A stretch of DNA of 64,000 nucleotides from Solenopsis invicta (GCF_016802725.1 NC_052673.1:19480603-19544602), one strand, 5' to 3'; counted from the stretch's first letter, positions 12,704 through 23,142 are shown. Made by a program: numbers and translations. Notes: generated by a model not told the origin, from the letters alone.

Positions 12704-12855
12704 TTAAAAAGGGTGACACTCTTTTGGACACAGCACGATTGGACACCAACCAATCATCTTAACTTATCTAACCAAACCAACGGAAAAACTCTAGGTATCA
12801 GCCGCTGTGAGTGGTGGTCCAATCGAGCGGTGTCCAATCGTGCGCACCCCGTTAA
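12704..12855. mobile_element. MITE flanked by TTAA (~150 bp)
   Basis: TTAA at 12704-12707 and 12852-12855 bracket an inverted repeat in which GCACGATTGGACACC on the left matches GGTGTCCAATCGTGC on the right. The outer arms are AAAGGGTG and CACCCCG. TTAA flanks are typical of piggyBac-type targets, so a piggyBac-like MITE is plausible. A 71-codon open frame crossing it is not a gene. Confidence 0.68.
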
Positions 12856-13563
12856 AAATTGCGTTTTTTTTTTTAAACTAAACATTCTGTTTTTTTTGTT
12901 TAAAACATGTTTTTAATGTTTTATATATGTTTTAAACTACGTTAAAAGAAATCATGTTTAAAATGAAAAAAAAACATGATTTAAACATATACATATTTAT
13001 ATTTTACAAACATTAAGATATAATTTCTTTAGACTAATTATAGTAAATTATAGTTCTATATTTCAAAACATTCTATATGTTAAGAATTAATCAATGGAAG
13101 TATTGAAAGTCCTTTATTTTTAATCTTGGAAGGAAAATTAAGGATTCTGAAATTGATTGATTTTCTTATGCGTTATGCATTATGCGTCAAAAATATGTGC
13201 TCTTGCCTTAAAAATTCGACATTAGTATTATTAGTTGGTAATGTCGGTATGATAATACCGACATATTGCATTTATAGTGTCTTTAGTCTCTGTTGACAGG
13301 AAACGCCAATGTTGAGGTTGAGGCGCTGTATTTGCTTAAAGCGCGCTCCTTTGTTTTAGACTTTCAGTTTTTTCTGCAGAATGGCATACGTACGTAATGC
13401 ATTTACTCCAATCTTGCTAGCTTTATTGTCAGGTATATTATTATATATTTTGTAACACATATTGGAATATTCAAGTGTGTATCAAGTGCTCTTCAGATAG
13501 CAACATTGTTTTTTACTTTTATATGTAAAAATAAACAAAATTTCGTACGTGTAATAGGAAAAC
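12856..13563. other. Non-coding, AT-rich; perfect hairpin at 13241-13264
   Basis: Low-complexity T-rich and A-rich sequence with no recognised gene. A perfect 10-bp hairpin (ATGTCGGTAT, loop GATA, ATACCGACAT) lies at 13241-13264. A moderately GC-rich stretch at 13290-13350 leads to the hAT gene, and the 5' end of that element may lie here. Confidence 0.5.
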
Positions 13564-14749
13564 ATGACTGGTCGACGACAAGATGCAATTTGGCAACATT
13601 TTATTAAAGTAAAAGAGAATGATAAAGTAAGAGCCAAATGTAAATATTGTAAAAAAGAAATATGTGCTTTAGTAGCACGTATGAAATTGCATATACAACA
13701 TAAATGCAAATCTACACATAAAGACGAAGAGTCTGATCAATTTGAAATGGACGATATCGATCTTAACACTAAATCAGAAAGACAAAATTGTAAGTACATA
13801 TGAACATGTTAATATTATTAATATATTAATTGTAACTCTAGCAGTACATAATATCGTGTGTGTGTGTGTGTGTGTGTGTGTACACACTACACACACACAC
13901 ACACATATATATACATTTAATAATAATTACATATTTTGTTCAATATATATACATATATATATATATATTACACAAAATGTGTAATTGCATATTTACGTAT
14001 TATACATTGCATATTTATACTTATTGTAAATATTTTAATGAGAATATTTGCATATCTGTTATTACTATTTTCGTTTAAATTAAAAAATATCGTTTAATTA
14101 AAAAATAAATTAATATTATTTTTACACTGCATTGTTAAGATATTATTTTTGTTGTATCCAATGTTTCATTACATGTTTGAATTCTCTAACATTGACTAGA
14201 AAAAATAACAGTAATACAAATACAATTTTAAATGCATTTTCTAATTTCATTACAGGCTCACACAATAAACGAAATAAAATTACTGATCCTATTGAAAATA
14301 TTAAACAAGCTTCAGAATCATCTTCAATATCACCATTGCTTCCAACGTCTTTAGGAATATCGGGCTCTAAATTGGATTCGTTTATAAGAAAAACTACAAC
14401 AGTGGAAAGTAAAAAGATTCATCTCCAAATTGTAAAATATATATATAGTACGAATTCATCGTTTCGGCATGTAGAACATGACGAATTTAAGAAAATGATT
14501 CATCTTTTACGTCCTGGTTACAAACCACCAACCCGTTATGAAATTGCTAACGAATTATTAGATGAAGTTTATACTTCCGTGAGACAAAACACTGAAAAAG
14601 ATTTGAATGGTAAAATAGTTTCTATGATGATGGATGGCTGGAGTAATCTTCACATTGAACCAATTGTTTGTATTTCAGTAACCGATGTATCAGAAGGAAA
14701 TATTCATTTAACTGATACAATTGATACAAGAGAAAATAGACATAAGTAG
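13564..14749 (+). pseudogene. hAT-family transposase, N-terminal part only (BED finger + start of catalytic domain)
   Basis: Cut-and-paste DNA transposase fragment. Exon 1 is 13564-13789 (donor GTAAGT) and exon 2 is 14256-14749 (acceptor TTACAG); phase 1 joins cleanly. Residues ~10-50 form a BED zinc finger (WQHFIKV, CKYCKK, then H-IQHKC). Exon 2 carries the segment that precedes and begins the RNase H-like fold, including DSFIRKT, RPGYKPPTRYEIANELLDEV and SMMMDGWSN, the region of the first catalytic Asp. A stop follows soon after, at 14747-14749. The rest of the catalytic domain and the hAT dimerisation tail, usually several hundred residues more, are absent. The next sequence is unrelated AT-rich repeat, so this is a truncated copy. 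The 466-bp intron contains microsatellites. Confidence 0.82.
13855..13906. repeat. (TG)n/(CA)n microsatellite in hAT intron
   Basis: A run of TG dinucleotides is followed directly by a CA run, giving a self-complementary microsatellite inside the presumed intron of the hAT transposase. AT dinucleotides follow at about 13940-13970. Confidence 0.9.
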
Positions 14750-14840
14750 ATGTATAGGGCCGATTCTAACTCAATTTAGGGTGGGGGAAGTCACGTGACA
14801 CGGGGGAAGAGTGGGGAGGGGGAGAGCCCCCCCCTCCTTT

Positions 14841-14995
14841 ATTAATTAAATTAATTAAATTTATATTAATTTTATATCAAACTATTGATTAAATTAATTA
14901 TATTTATATTAATTTTATATCAAACTATTCATTAAAATAATTTTTATATCAGATTATTAATTAAAATAATTTTTATATTAATTTTATATCAATTT
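14841..14995. repeat. AT-rich tandem repeat, ~55-bp units
   Basis: About three imperfect copies of a unit containing TTTATATTAATTTTATATCA follow each other, with TTAATTAAA joints. The sequence is almost pure A+T. Confidence 0.7.
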
Positions 14996-15073
14996 ATTAA
15001 AAATTTTAAGTAGGAAAATAAAATAACAATTGTTGGAGAAATCCCCACCACCGTTACCATAAGTCCCCCGAAT

Positions 15074-15108
<35 letters not shown>

Positions 15109-15121
15109 CAATAACGTTTTT

Positions 15122-15242
15122 TCCTTAATATTAATTATTAATAATTAATATAAATTTTTATTATGTTTATATTAGGTTAATATTAACCTATTATCAATTT
15201 AATATAAATTCTATATTAATTATTAATAATTAATATTAAGGA
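15122..15242. repeat. Near-perfect palindrome, unit 1
   Basis: The left arm starts CCTTAATATTAATTATTAAT and is mirrored exactly by the right arm ending ATTAATAATTAATATTAAGG. The arms exceed 30 bp and the centre is AGGTTAATATTAACCT, itself self-complementary. It would form a long cruciform. Confidence 0.85.
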
Positions 15243-15389
15243 ATAAACGTATTGCTTTCTCTCGCTCCCTCTCTCTCTTTCTCTCTCTGTCTCCCTCCCT
15301 CATGCGCGCTCTCGCTTGCGCACGTTATGGCTATTGTATATGGTTATTTCTCACACGCACACACGTTATGTTTTCGCTCACATAGTTTT

Positions 15390-15541
15390 CCCGAATAATT
15401 GTTATTTGCTAAACTAATTTTGATAAATTAATATGAATTTTTATTATGTTTATATTAGGTTAATATTAACCTAATATCAATTTAATATAAATTTTATATT
15501 AATTTATTAAAAATTAGTTTAGCAAATAACAATTATTTGGG
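15390..15541. repeat. Near-perfect palindrome, unit 2 (related centre)
   Basis: The arms carry TTGTTATTTGCTAAACTAAT and its inverted partner, and they surround the same AGGTTAATATTAACCT centre as the palindrome at 15122-15242. The outer arms differ from unit 1, so the two are related by duplication and then divergence or arm exchange. Confidence 0.82.
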
Positions 15542-15749
15542 AATAAACGTATCGCTCTCTCTCCCTTTTTCGTGCGCGTTCTCACTCGCACATGTTACAG
15601 CTATTGTACATGGTTTTCTCTTTCTCTCGCCCGCACACATTGTTCTCGCTTGAATATGGTGTGACTAATGCTTTATCTTTTAAGGAACAATAGTTGAATA
15701 GGAAAGATAATATTGAAGACATTGTTACAATATTTCAATTTTTTCTTAT

Positions 15750-16459
15750 TTATTTGTCATGTAATGCATCATGTACAATATTATCTAAAGCGTAAGCTAA
15801 CATTTCACATTCTAAAAGCGAAGTTTTATCATATTTTTCTCGCAAGAGTTTTGCCGCATCGCATTTATTATTAACATAATTTTGGCGTAAAAGGGTTACA
15901 AAATGTTTATATTTTTCGCTCACTGTATATGTATATTGATATAAAGAGTAATATATATGCTCGACGTATTGTTCGAGCTCAAACAGAAAAAGTACAGTTT
16001 TTGGTTTCAAATACATGCAAGTATCGCGTAATGTTAATTTAACAATATTTTCATTACGCAGTTTAATGAGTTGTACAATAAGATCTTGAATCGATAATGC
16101 TGAGGAAGGAGAAGTCGACTGCACGAGTCGTTCAATGTCCACACGTTTCTGGAACAGTGCTGTCCACGTTGCATGAGCCAGAATTATTTGATTGCCTCGA
16201 TTGTCACCAATAAGTATCTCCACAAACGATGTTGGTCCTACGCTGATTCCAATGTCGAGATATTTATACGCTGTGGACGTCAATGCCAATCTCCTCCCCA
16301 AAATGTGAGGCGTATACCGTGGCAATGTTCTGTAAATAAAAAAAATATGGATAAGTTAGTTACAAAAACGGAAACAAAATATAAAAAATGTATAAAAATT
16401 ATAAATATTTACATTTTTTCACACATTTCGTCCTGTTGAAGCGGCACGTAGTAGTCCAT
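15750..16459 (-). CDS. Uncharacterised Maverick-associated protein, 208 residues, two exons
   Basis: I do not recognise a functional family. Exon 1 is 16459-16413 (ATG, donor GTAAAT) and exon 2 is 16329-15750 (acceptor TTACAG). The phase 2 join gives one uninterrupted frame. The N-terminal half is basic and beta-rich (PRYTPHILGRRLALTSTAYK, then DIGISVGPTSFVEILIGD). The C-terminal half is alpha-helical with many Leu, Tyr and Lys, and contains a DNIVHD segment near the end. No signal peptide, membrane segment or zinc motif is seen. It is divergent to the polymerase gene and has a TATA-like and TCAGT promoter of the same layout, which suggests it belongs to the same element and is co-expressed. 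It carries no lesion, unlike its neighbours. Confidence 0.6.
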
Positions 16460-16502
16460 CTTCTTCTTTTTTTTCTGAAAGTTTTCAACTGTTCACTGAG
16501 CG

Positions 16503-16540
16503 ACTGATGCGGTAGAGTTTTCTTGCTTCCTTTTTATTAT
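16503..16540 (-). promoter_or_regulatory. Putative core promoter: TATA-like box and TCAGT initiator (orphan gene)
   Basis: On the minus strand TAATAAAAA (16539-16531) lies 34 nt upstream of the A of TCAGT (16505). A second TCAGT follows about 10 nt downstream, and the ATG is about 46 nt from the first initiator. The spacing fits an arthropod TATA plus initiator promoter. The TATA match is imperfect. Confidence 0.45.
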
Positions 16541-16592
16541 GTAATCCCCTCCTTTATTTTATAATCCCCTCTTCTACTTTGTAATCCCCTCA
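16541..16592. repeat. Three direct repeats of AATCCCCT, ~20-bp period
   Basis: GTAATCCCCTC, ATAATCCCCTC and GTAATCCCCTC occur one after another at about 16541, 16561 and 16581. They lie just upstream of the orphan-gene promoter, so they could be regulator sites, but this is only position-based inference. Confidence 0.55.
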
Positions 16593-17477
16593 ATATATTT
16601 AATAAAATAAATTTTTTTTTACGACACTTCTTCGCATTTAGTACGGTAAGATTATTATAATGAAGGTCCACTGGTGAAGTTTCATTATGTCAGAAAGCTT
16701 GCCATGAATCACATGGTTGCGTGTATAAAGCTTTGAGATTGTATGGTGATCACAATTACTATTATAATTTGATATGTCTATAAATGTATGATAATTGTAT
16801 CTACCATGTAGGGAACAGCAAAACAATCTATTCTCATCTTCGCTGTAGTCTGTGTTCCTAATTTATAGAGCTAGCAATATCACATCGTACATTCTGGAAA
16901 AAATTCTTGATATCATTCAAACCTAGAAATTTTTCATAGATATTACTTATTGAAAAGAAAATCTCCAAAGAAGTTTTATTCAACTTAGTCATAGGAAGAA
17001 AAAATAATGGAAAATCTATTGTACCATTTTATCTTCAGATAAGAAATCAGCTCTTTTTAAAATTGATATGATTTATCTTTATGGGGTGCTTTTCAATGCA
17101 GACCCCCACAAAACATGAAATGACATGTGAATATCTGCTTTTAAAAGAAAATTTTTGATAAAATTGTAAAATGCAAGATAATATACTATTTCAATGGTTT
17201 TTAAAATAATATTGTATTATATCATTTTATCTTGAAATAAGAAATCAGCTCAGATTAACATAACTTATTTTTATGGGTTACTTTTCTATGCAGGCCCTAC
17301 TATAAAACATAAAATTATGATATATGACTATCTCTTAAAATTAATAAAAGCTGAAAAAGATTTGTTCCATGTCGAATGTTATCTTTCTGAAAAACATTGA
17401 ACTTATTTTATCTTGACAACGTCAAGATGAGTCATACATTTTTTTCAAAAATGTGTACTTTAATTGTCCTAACTCAG
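16593..17477. repeat. Gene-free region with a diverged ~198-bp direct duplication
   Basis: Two segments, about 17019-17150 and 17217-17348, align directly at a 198-bp offset. Both contain ATTTTATCTT, AATAAGAAATCAGCTC or close variants, then TTTATGGG, TATGCAG and ACAT. There is no coding content. The duplication ends about 130 bp upstream of the polymerase TATA box. Confidence 0.6.
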
Positions 17478-17513
17478 TATAAAACCGAAAAGTCTGAGTT
17501 ACTCTCGGTCAGT
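17478..17513 (+). promoter_or_regulatory. Core promoter of the polymerase gene: TATAAAA + TCAGT initiator
   Basis: TATAAAA at 17478-17484 is followed by TCAGT at 17509-17513. The likely +1 A is at 17511, 33 nt from the first base of the TATA box, which is canonical arthropod spacing. The polymerase-gene ATG (17749) is about 240 nt downstream. The intervening leader is AGAAGTTT-rich (17530-17605). Confidence 0.72.
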
Positions 17514-17748
17514 TTTGAGTTGAAAGTTTAGTGAAAAATTCAGCAAGAAGTTTCATCAGAAGATCAGTAAGAAGTTTTGTGAGAAGTTCTATAAGAAGAT
17601 TTCAAATGTTAGTTTTTCTTTTTTTCGTTGTACCAAATTATGCCATGTAATTTGTGCTACATTTGTACAAATTGAACTATTTAAAAATTATATATTTATC
17701 AGTGTTTATTTTTTTTGTGTGTTTTCTTTTCTCCGATTTATTCAAAAA

Positions 17749-18645
17749 ATGGAGCATCTCGAACAAATGGAACTTCAATTATTGGAGCAGTGCCGTGCTA
17801 TTACTACCTTGGTGCAGTGTTTCGCGTGGCTGCAACGATGTGAAGAGTGCATCGAGCAGCTCGAAGAACTTAGTCGCGCTAAGCGTCCTCGGCTCACCGT
17901 TGAACATAGACAATCTGTGGTAGCGAGGATCGCGCGACTCGCGGGTGAAAAGACTCTGTTAGAAAGACGTTTTGTGCACGTTGGTGGTGATTACGCGGGC
18001 ACTAGTGATAACGCGGAAAGACTCGTTTGGCGAGAAATTGATACCGCGTTTAAGAATCGTGTTCTGACCGGTGCGGTAATTAATTCTAAACACATTGAAC
18101 CGCGCCAGTTTCTTGAAGATGCGCGGGAAATTGTGATCAAGCGAGTTGGGGATGCTATACGAGAACATAATAGTGTAAAAGTGAACACCGTGTTCAACGG
18201 TGAGTTTACGAACATTCGTGGTGAACGTGACAATAAAAATGTTGCCACTAAAAACTGTGAACTTTATCGCACTTCAAATCTGCACGAGTGGTACGAGCAA
18301 CACGTCATTGAAGTCACGTTAGCGATGATCGATGAGTTCCAGGAACGTGATAACGGATGGAAATTGTTGCGAATCTTAAATTTGACGGTGAACATAAACA
18401 AGCATAATCCCATGCACGCGGGGTGTGACATCACATTACCACGTGAAATAATGCTGAAACAAGCAGTGATCAACGTGAAATCTAAAGACAATGCGTGTTT
18501 TGCGTGGTCAGTCGTGGCTGCTCTGCATCCAGTCGAACGTAATACGGACCGAACATCTTCTTATCCACATTACGCCACAGTACTTCACTTCAACGGCATA
18601 GAGTTTCCAGTGGCGCTAAAAGACATTGCAAAATTTGAACAGTGT
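17749..18645 (+). CDS. N-terminal region of the Maverick polymerase gene (up to a frameshift)
   Basis: The frame begins at the ATG at 17749 (MEHLEQMELQLLEQC) with an amphipathic helical segment. A region of about 200 residues of unknown fold follows. Then comes a segment ending LNLTVNINKHNPMHAGCDI, and one with VKSKDNACFAWSVVAALHP, whose Cys followed later by a conserved Y-HY resembles the extension seen ahead of Maverick family B polymerases in insects. At about 18626-18650 the reading continues in the next + frame, which carries the rest of the protein. The original frame runs on meaninglessly to 18771. This is a one-base-type frameshift, either real decay or a sequencing error. The function of this extension is unknown to me. 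Confidence 0.7.
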
Positions 18646-21509
18646 CTCGATCAACGTGTACAGTGTCGAAAAGGAAGGAAAGAGTTTAAGCGTTCTTCCG
18701 ATACGGCTCACCAGCGACAAGAAGGAGAGGCATATCAACTTGCTGTACGTGCAAGATCCACGAAACGATAATCTCGGCCACTATGCGTGGATCAAAAATC
18801 TGTCACGCCTCGTGAGCTCACAATTAAACAAGAAGCAGCATAAAAAATACATTTGCGATCGGTAAGTATAATCATAAGAAGAAAGGCATATTTTTTGTGT
18901 ACAAAAAAATATTTTAAAAATATTTTAAAAAATTGTTTCTTTATTTTTTTTACAGATGTCTGCACTACTTTAGTTCCTGTGAAATATTGGAGGCTCACAC
19001 AGTGGACTGCAAAAAAATGAATAACTGCGCCATCCGACTGCCGAACGAGGAGGATAAGTGGCTTGAATTTAGTAACTATCGCAACAAGGAGCGCCTACCA
19101 TTCATCGTGTACGCGGATTTGGAGTGTGTTCTGCGCAAGATGGATCCAGATAGAGAGGCGTCGTATCAGCATCACGAGGTATTCAGTGTAGCATATTACG
19201 TGAAATGCTCGTATGACGATGCGTTATCATTTTATCGGTTTCGTCGTGGTAATGATTGCGTTGCGTGGTTCATTAATGAAATAAAAAACTTAGCACATAA
19301 TGTAAATAATATTTTATCGACTAATGTCCCCATGGAATTAACACGAGACGATTGGGCAAAACATAACAGCACCACGCACTGTCATGTTTGCGAAAAACCG
19401 TTTGCGCTGAACGACACGCGGGTACGCGATCATTGTCACCTTACCGGTCGTTACCGTGGCCCTGCCCATTCAAACTTAAATTATAAAAATTCACATTGCA
19501 TTCCCGTAGTTTTTCACAATTTAGCTGGTTACGATGCTCATTTTATTATTAAAGAAATTGCTACCGCGTTCGAAGGCAGGATCGATTTGCTGCCTATAAC
19601 AAAAGAAAAATATATTTCTTTTACTAAACATTTTAAAAGCACCGAGAATAAAAAAAATAAGACAGGCATAAAATTAAGATTTATTGATTCGTACAAATTT
19701 CTCGCTTCTAGTCTTGATAAATTAGCATCATTTCTAAACAAAAATAAACTACGGATAATGCAACGTGAATATTATAATTTATCCGCAGCAAATTTTGATT
19801 TACTAACGCGAAAAGGCGTCTTCCCATATGAATACGTTGATTGTTTTGAAAAATTAGAGGAGACCGAATTACCACCGCGCGATTCATTTTTCAGTACATT
19901 AACAGGCGAAACGGTGTCGGAAAACGATTATGCACACGCCATTAACGTGTGGCAGCGGTTCTCCATCCAAACGCTCGGAGACTATAGCGATTTATATTTG
20001 AAAACCGATGTATTGTTATTGGCCGATATTTTGGAGAACTTTCGCGACAGTTGCGTTACCAGTTACGGACTCGATCCCGCATATTATTACACATTGCCCG
20101 GTTATACGTGGGATGCAATGTTGAAATATACTCAAATAAAATTTGAACTACTGACGGACATTGATATGGTATTATTTATCGAGCGCGGTATACGTGGTGG
20201 TCTAAGTCAATGTTCCAATAGATACGCACAGGCCAATAACAAGTACATGTGTTCGTATGACCTATCGAAACCGTCGTCGTATCTAATGTACTATGATGTT
20301 AATAATTTATATGGTTGGGCAATGTGTCAACCATTGCCCTACGGTGAATTTCGATGGGTCAAAGACGCTGAGAACTTTGACGCGAGCGCAATCGCTCCGG
20401 ATTCGCCTATGGGTTATATTCTCGAGGCGGACTTGGAGTATCCGCAACATCTCCATGACATGCACGCCGATCTACCGTTCTGTCCGACGCGCGATAAGCC
20501 GCCCGGAAAGCGGCAGGATAAACTTCTAGCGACGGTTTATGACAAAAAGCGTTATGTCATCCATTACCGCAATTTGCAGCAGTGCACGCGCCACAGTCTT
20601 CGCGTAACAAAAATTCACCGCGTACTACAATTTGCGCAATCTCCATGGCTTCGCAATTACATTCAGCTAAATACAGATTTTAGAACTCGTGCAAATAATG
20701 AATTTGAGAAAAATTTGTATAAATTAATGAATAATGCGGTATTCGGTAAAACTATGGAGAATGTGCGTAACCACGTCAATGTAAAATTATTAACTAAATG
20801 GGATGGACGGTACGGTGCGGAGGCAATAATCGCGAAACCAAATTTTCACAGTCGTAGCGTCTTTTCGGAGAATCTGGTCGCAATCGAATTGCGTAAACTC
20901 GAGGTGAAGTTCAACAAGCCAATTTATGTGGGTATGTGTATACTCGACGTATCCAAGACATGCTTGTATGAATTTCATCATGAATACATGGCACCATTGT
21001 TTCGCGAGAAATGTAAAATTATGTATACCGATACGGATAGTTTAATATATAACATTGAATGTGATGACGTATATGAAATTATGAAACGTGATATTAATAA
21101 ATTCGACACGAGCGATTACGTAGTTGATAATGTGTATGGTATTTCGCTCGCTAATAAAAAAGTGTCGGGGCTAATGAAAGATGAAAATAACGGTTTGATT
21201 ATGACTGAATTCATAGGGCTTAGAGCAAAGATGTATGCCTTGCGCGTTGATGGTAAAAAAGATACAAAGAAAGTCAAGGGAGTTAAGAGTAACGTTGTAG
21301 CAAAATCGATAACTTTCAATGATTATACGCGATGCTTGCATGATGAAATTGAAATGACGCGACAACAGTCATGCATAAGATCTAAATTACATGAAGTATA
21401 TACCGTGTTTGAAACTAAGATTGCTCTAAGTCCATACGACGATAAGCGATATATTGTACCCGGTTCTACTAACACTCTACCATGGGGACATTATAAAATA
21501 CCTCAATAA
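18626..21509 (+). CDS. Protein-primed family B DNA polymerase (Maverick/Polinton PolB)
   Basis: Replicative polymerase of the element. Segment 18626-18861 (donor GTAAGT) joins 18956-21509 (acceptor TTTACAG) across a 94-bp intron in phase 2. The second exon alone encodes 850 residues. Visible in order: a C2H2-like CDR-CLHYF segment; exonuclease motif I YADLECVL (~19109); a Cys/His cluster CHVCEKPF with RDHCHLTGRYRGPAHSN (~19380-19480); TPR-type insertions; palm motif A YYDVNNLYG (~20290); motif B KLMNNAVFGKTMEN (~20722); and motif C YTDTDSL (~21024), followed by a K-Y-type GLRAKMYAL. The catalytic Asp residues are present. In the Cys/His cluster the residue pair that I would expect after HSN, including a Cys, appears to be missing. 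The 5' part of the gene is separated by a frameshift (see 17749-18645). Confidence 0.9.
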
Positions 21510-21531
21510 AACACTTAATTTGTATAATGTG

Positions 21532-21655
21532 TATATATTGCAAACATTATAAATAAAATACTCAATTTTTTTTTTAATAATATGTATGTATATATTGCGA
21601 ACATTACAAATAAAACACTAATTTTTGTAAATATTGCAAATATTATAAATAAAAC
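21532..21655 (+). repeat. Three tandem-like copies of a poly(A)-signal repeat after PolB
   Basis: ATATTGCAAACATTATAAAT followed by AAAATACT recurs with small changes at about 21534, 21591 and 21632. Each copy contains AATAAA. They lie just past the polymerase stop, so any could serve as its 3' processing signal. Confidence 0.6.
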
Positions 21656-21780
21656 ATTTTTTTATATAACATATGTTTTAGAAATAAGCAACTCATTTTG
21701 TATTTCATATCTTTATATATTTTAATAAATGTGAGCACAAAATGCTTTATAATGTAATAATATGTTTATATATAATTTAT

Positions 21781-22720
21781 TTACAACACACTATCCTTAT
21801 GTATCCAAGAATTATGTGATTCATCGAATCCCAGCCATTTCACATAAACCTCATTTCCTCTTTTGCGCAACACTTTTTCAACAAGATACACATCAGGATT
21901 AGCGACACGATGCAACTCGTATTCGTAGAATCCTCCGGCAACAGGTTTTCCACGGTAGTCTTCCAGGAGATACGTCACAGGATTTGTTTTCTGCACTTTG
22001 ATGATTCTAAACACCTCCGTCGTCCAATTTGGTGTGTAACCTTTCTCAAAAGTTGTTTTGAATTTACTTACACGTACCGAATCACCCACTTTGAATCGCG
22101 TTGATTTGGCAATCTTAGGGTGGTTGTACACCGTGGTTAAGAGTTTTTCAGCATTCATGGGAGTAACATCGATGGGTTGCATACCAATAGTTCGGTGCTT
22201 TCTCATATTGTACTCCGATAAGAGACGTGGCAACAAATCGATCCATTTATACCTTCCATTGAGGGTAAACTGTTTCCACATGTTGTTCTTCAACGTACGG
22301 TTGAACCGTTCGACCACCGACGCCTTCATTACAGAGTATGTAGAATAGTGATTAATGTCATGTTTTTTCAAAAGTTCTTGCACGTTTACGTTGTAAAATT
22401 CTTTTCCCATGTCGGTTTGCAAATTTTTTGGACATCTTCCATCGCCTCGAATTATCTTTGCTATCGCTGCAGCCATCTCAGTTCCACTCTTAGTTTTCAA
22501 CGGCATGGCTCATGCATACTTGCTCAGCACATCAATAATGGTAAGAATGTAGTGGTAACCTTTGTTAAATCGCGTATAAGGACGCATCTTGACCACATCT
22601 GCTTGCCACAGATCATCGTATCCGTAAACTACTGACATGTCTCCGCGGAAAATTTCTTCTTGCAGGGGCATGCAGTTCTTCCACCAGCCGCTGCTTCTCG
22701 GAGCTTTTCTTCTTAGACAT
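21781..22720 (-). pseudogene. Retroviral-type integrase with C-terminal chromodomain, frameshifted and interrupted
   Basis: DDE integrase that inserts Maverick DNA. From the ATG at 22720 a short N-terminal part includes LHAPARRNFPRRHV. At about 22640 the frame shifts. The next segment carries the first catalytic Asp in DLWQADVV, and then an in-frame TGA (22512-22510) stands where related proteins keep reading. From 22506 the frame is open for 241 codons: second Asp in LQTDMGKEF, catalytic Glu in SVVERFNRTL, an SH3-like region (FKVGDSVRVSK) and a terminal chromodomain-like segment (YLVEKVLRKRGNEVYVKWLG, then SHNSWIH). The gene is therefore broken twice. The stop codon overlaps an AATAAA, and the gene converges with PolB. 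Confidence 0.88.
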
Positions 22721-22776
22721 GTTTGATCACAATGTATGACACGAATGACGCAGAGATATGATGTTTACTCTCTCTT

Positions 22777-23106
22777 CTATTTTGTCTTATCAGAAAAAAG
22801 CGTCATTATTTCAAGCTTATGTAGTGCAGTTTGTATGTTATTTTGGAACTCTATCATCCTTTTCTCGAATTCTTCCTGTCGATTTTTCAAAATTTGTATG
22901 TTTTGTTGCACGCATCGTTTGTTTGCAACATCATCATCGTCCACAGGTAGAGCTACACGTCGAATCTTACGCGACCTTGCGTCAAAGTCGGCTGCGACCA
23001 CGCAAAGAGCATTGTCACGCACATAATTTCTGAGTGATCCATTCCATTGGTAGTATGGCTCCGCTCCACTTTTTCCGAGTGATATTCCAAACTTGTTTAT
23101 TGGCAT
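22777..23106 (-). CDS. Uncharacterised Maverick protein, 109 residues, C-terminal coiled coil
   Basis: I do not recognise a functional family. The frame runs intact from ATG (MPINKFGISLGKSG) to TAG. The first half is mixed and includes YYQWNGSLRNYVRDNALCVV. An acidic linker (DDDD) leads to a helix of about 45 residues rich in Glu, Lys and Gln with heptad Leu/Ile (QNIQILKNRQEEFEKRMIEF), probably an oligomerising coiled coil. It sits between the integrase and the ~400-residue unknown gene, on the same strand with a 36-bp gap. A structural or fibre-base role is possible but only inferred. Confidence 0.6.
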   Translation of the reverse strand: MPINKFGISLGKSGAEPYYQWNGSLRNYVRDNALCVVAADFDARSRKIRRVALPVDDDDVANKRCVQQNIQILKNRQEEFEKRMIEFQNNIQTALHKLEIMTLFSDKTK

Positions 23107-23142
23107 TTCGACGTTGACTAAATGATTTTGTATCGTGCGGTT

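Larger units (their letters stand above)
14750..15749. other. Gene-free repeat-rich spacer between hAT fragment and Maverick
   Basis: The spacer contains a GGGGGAG-rich patch (14785-14838), a short AT tandem array (14841-14995), a CT microsatellite (about 15077-15107) and two related palindromic units. The two units are followed by similar flanks: GAATAAACGTAT and a CTATTGTA(T/C)ATGGTT block, seen at about 15241-15345 and 15541-15616. No gene is visible. Confidence 0.6.
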
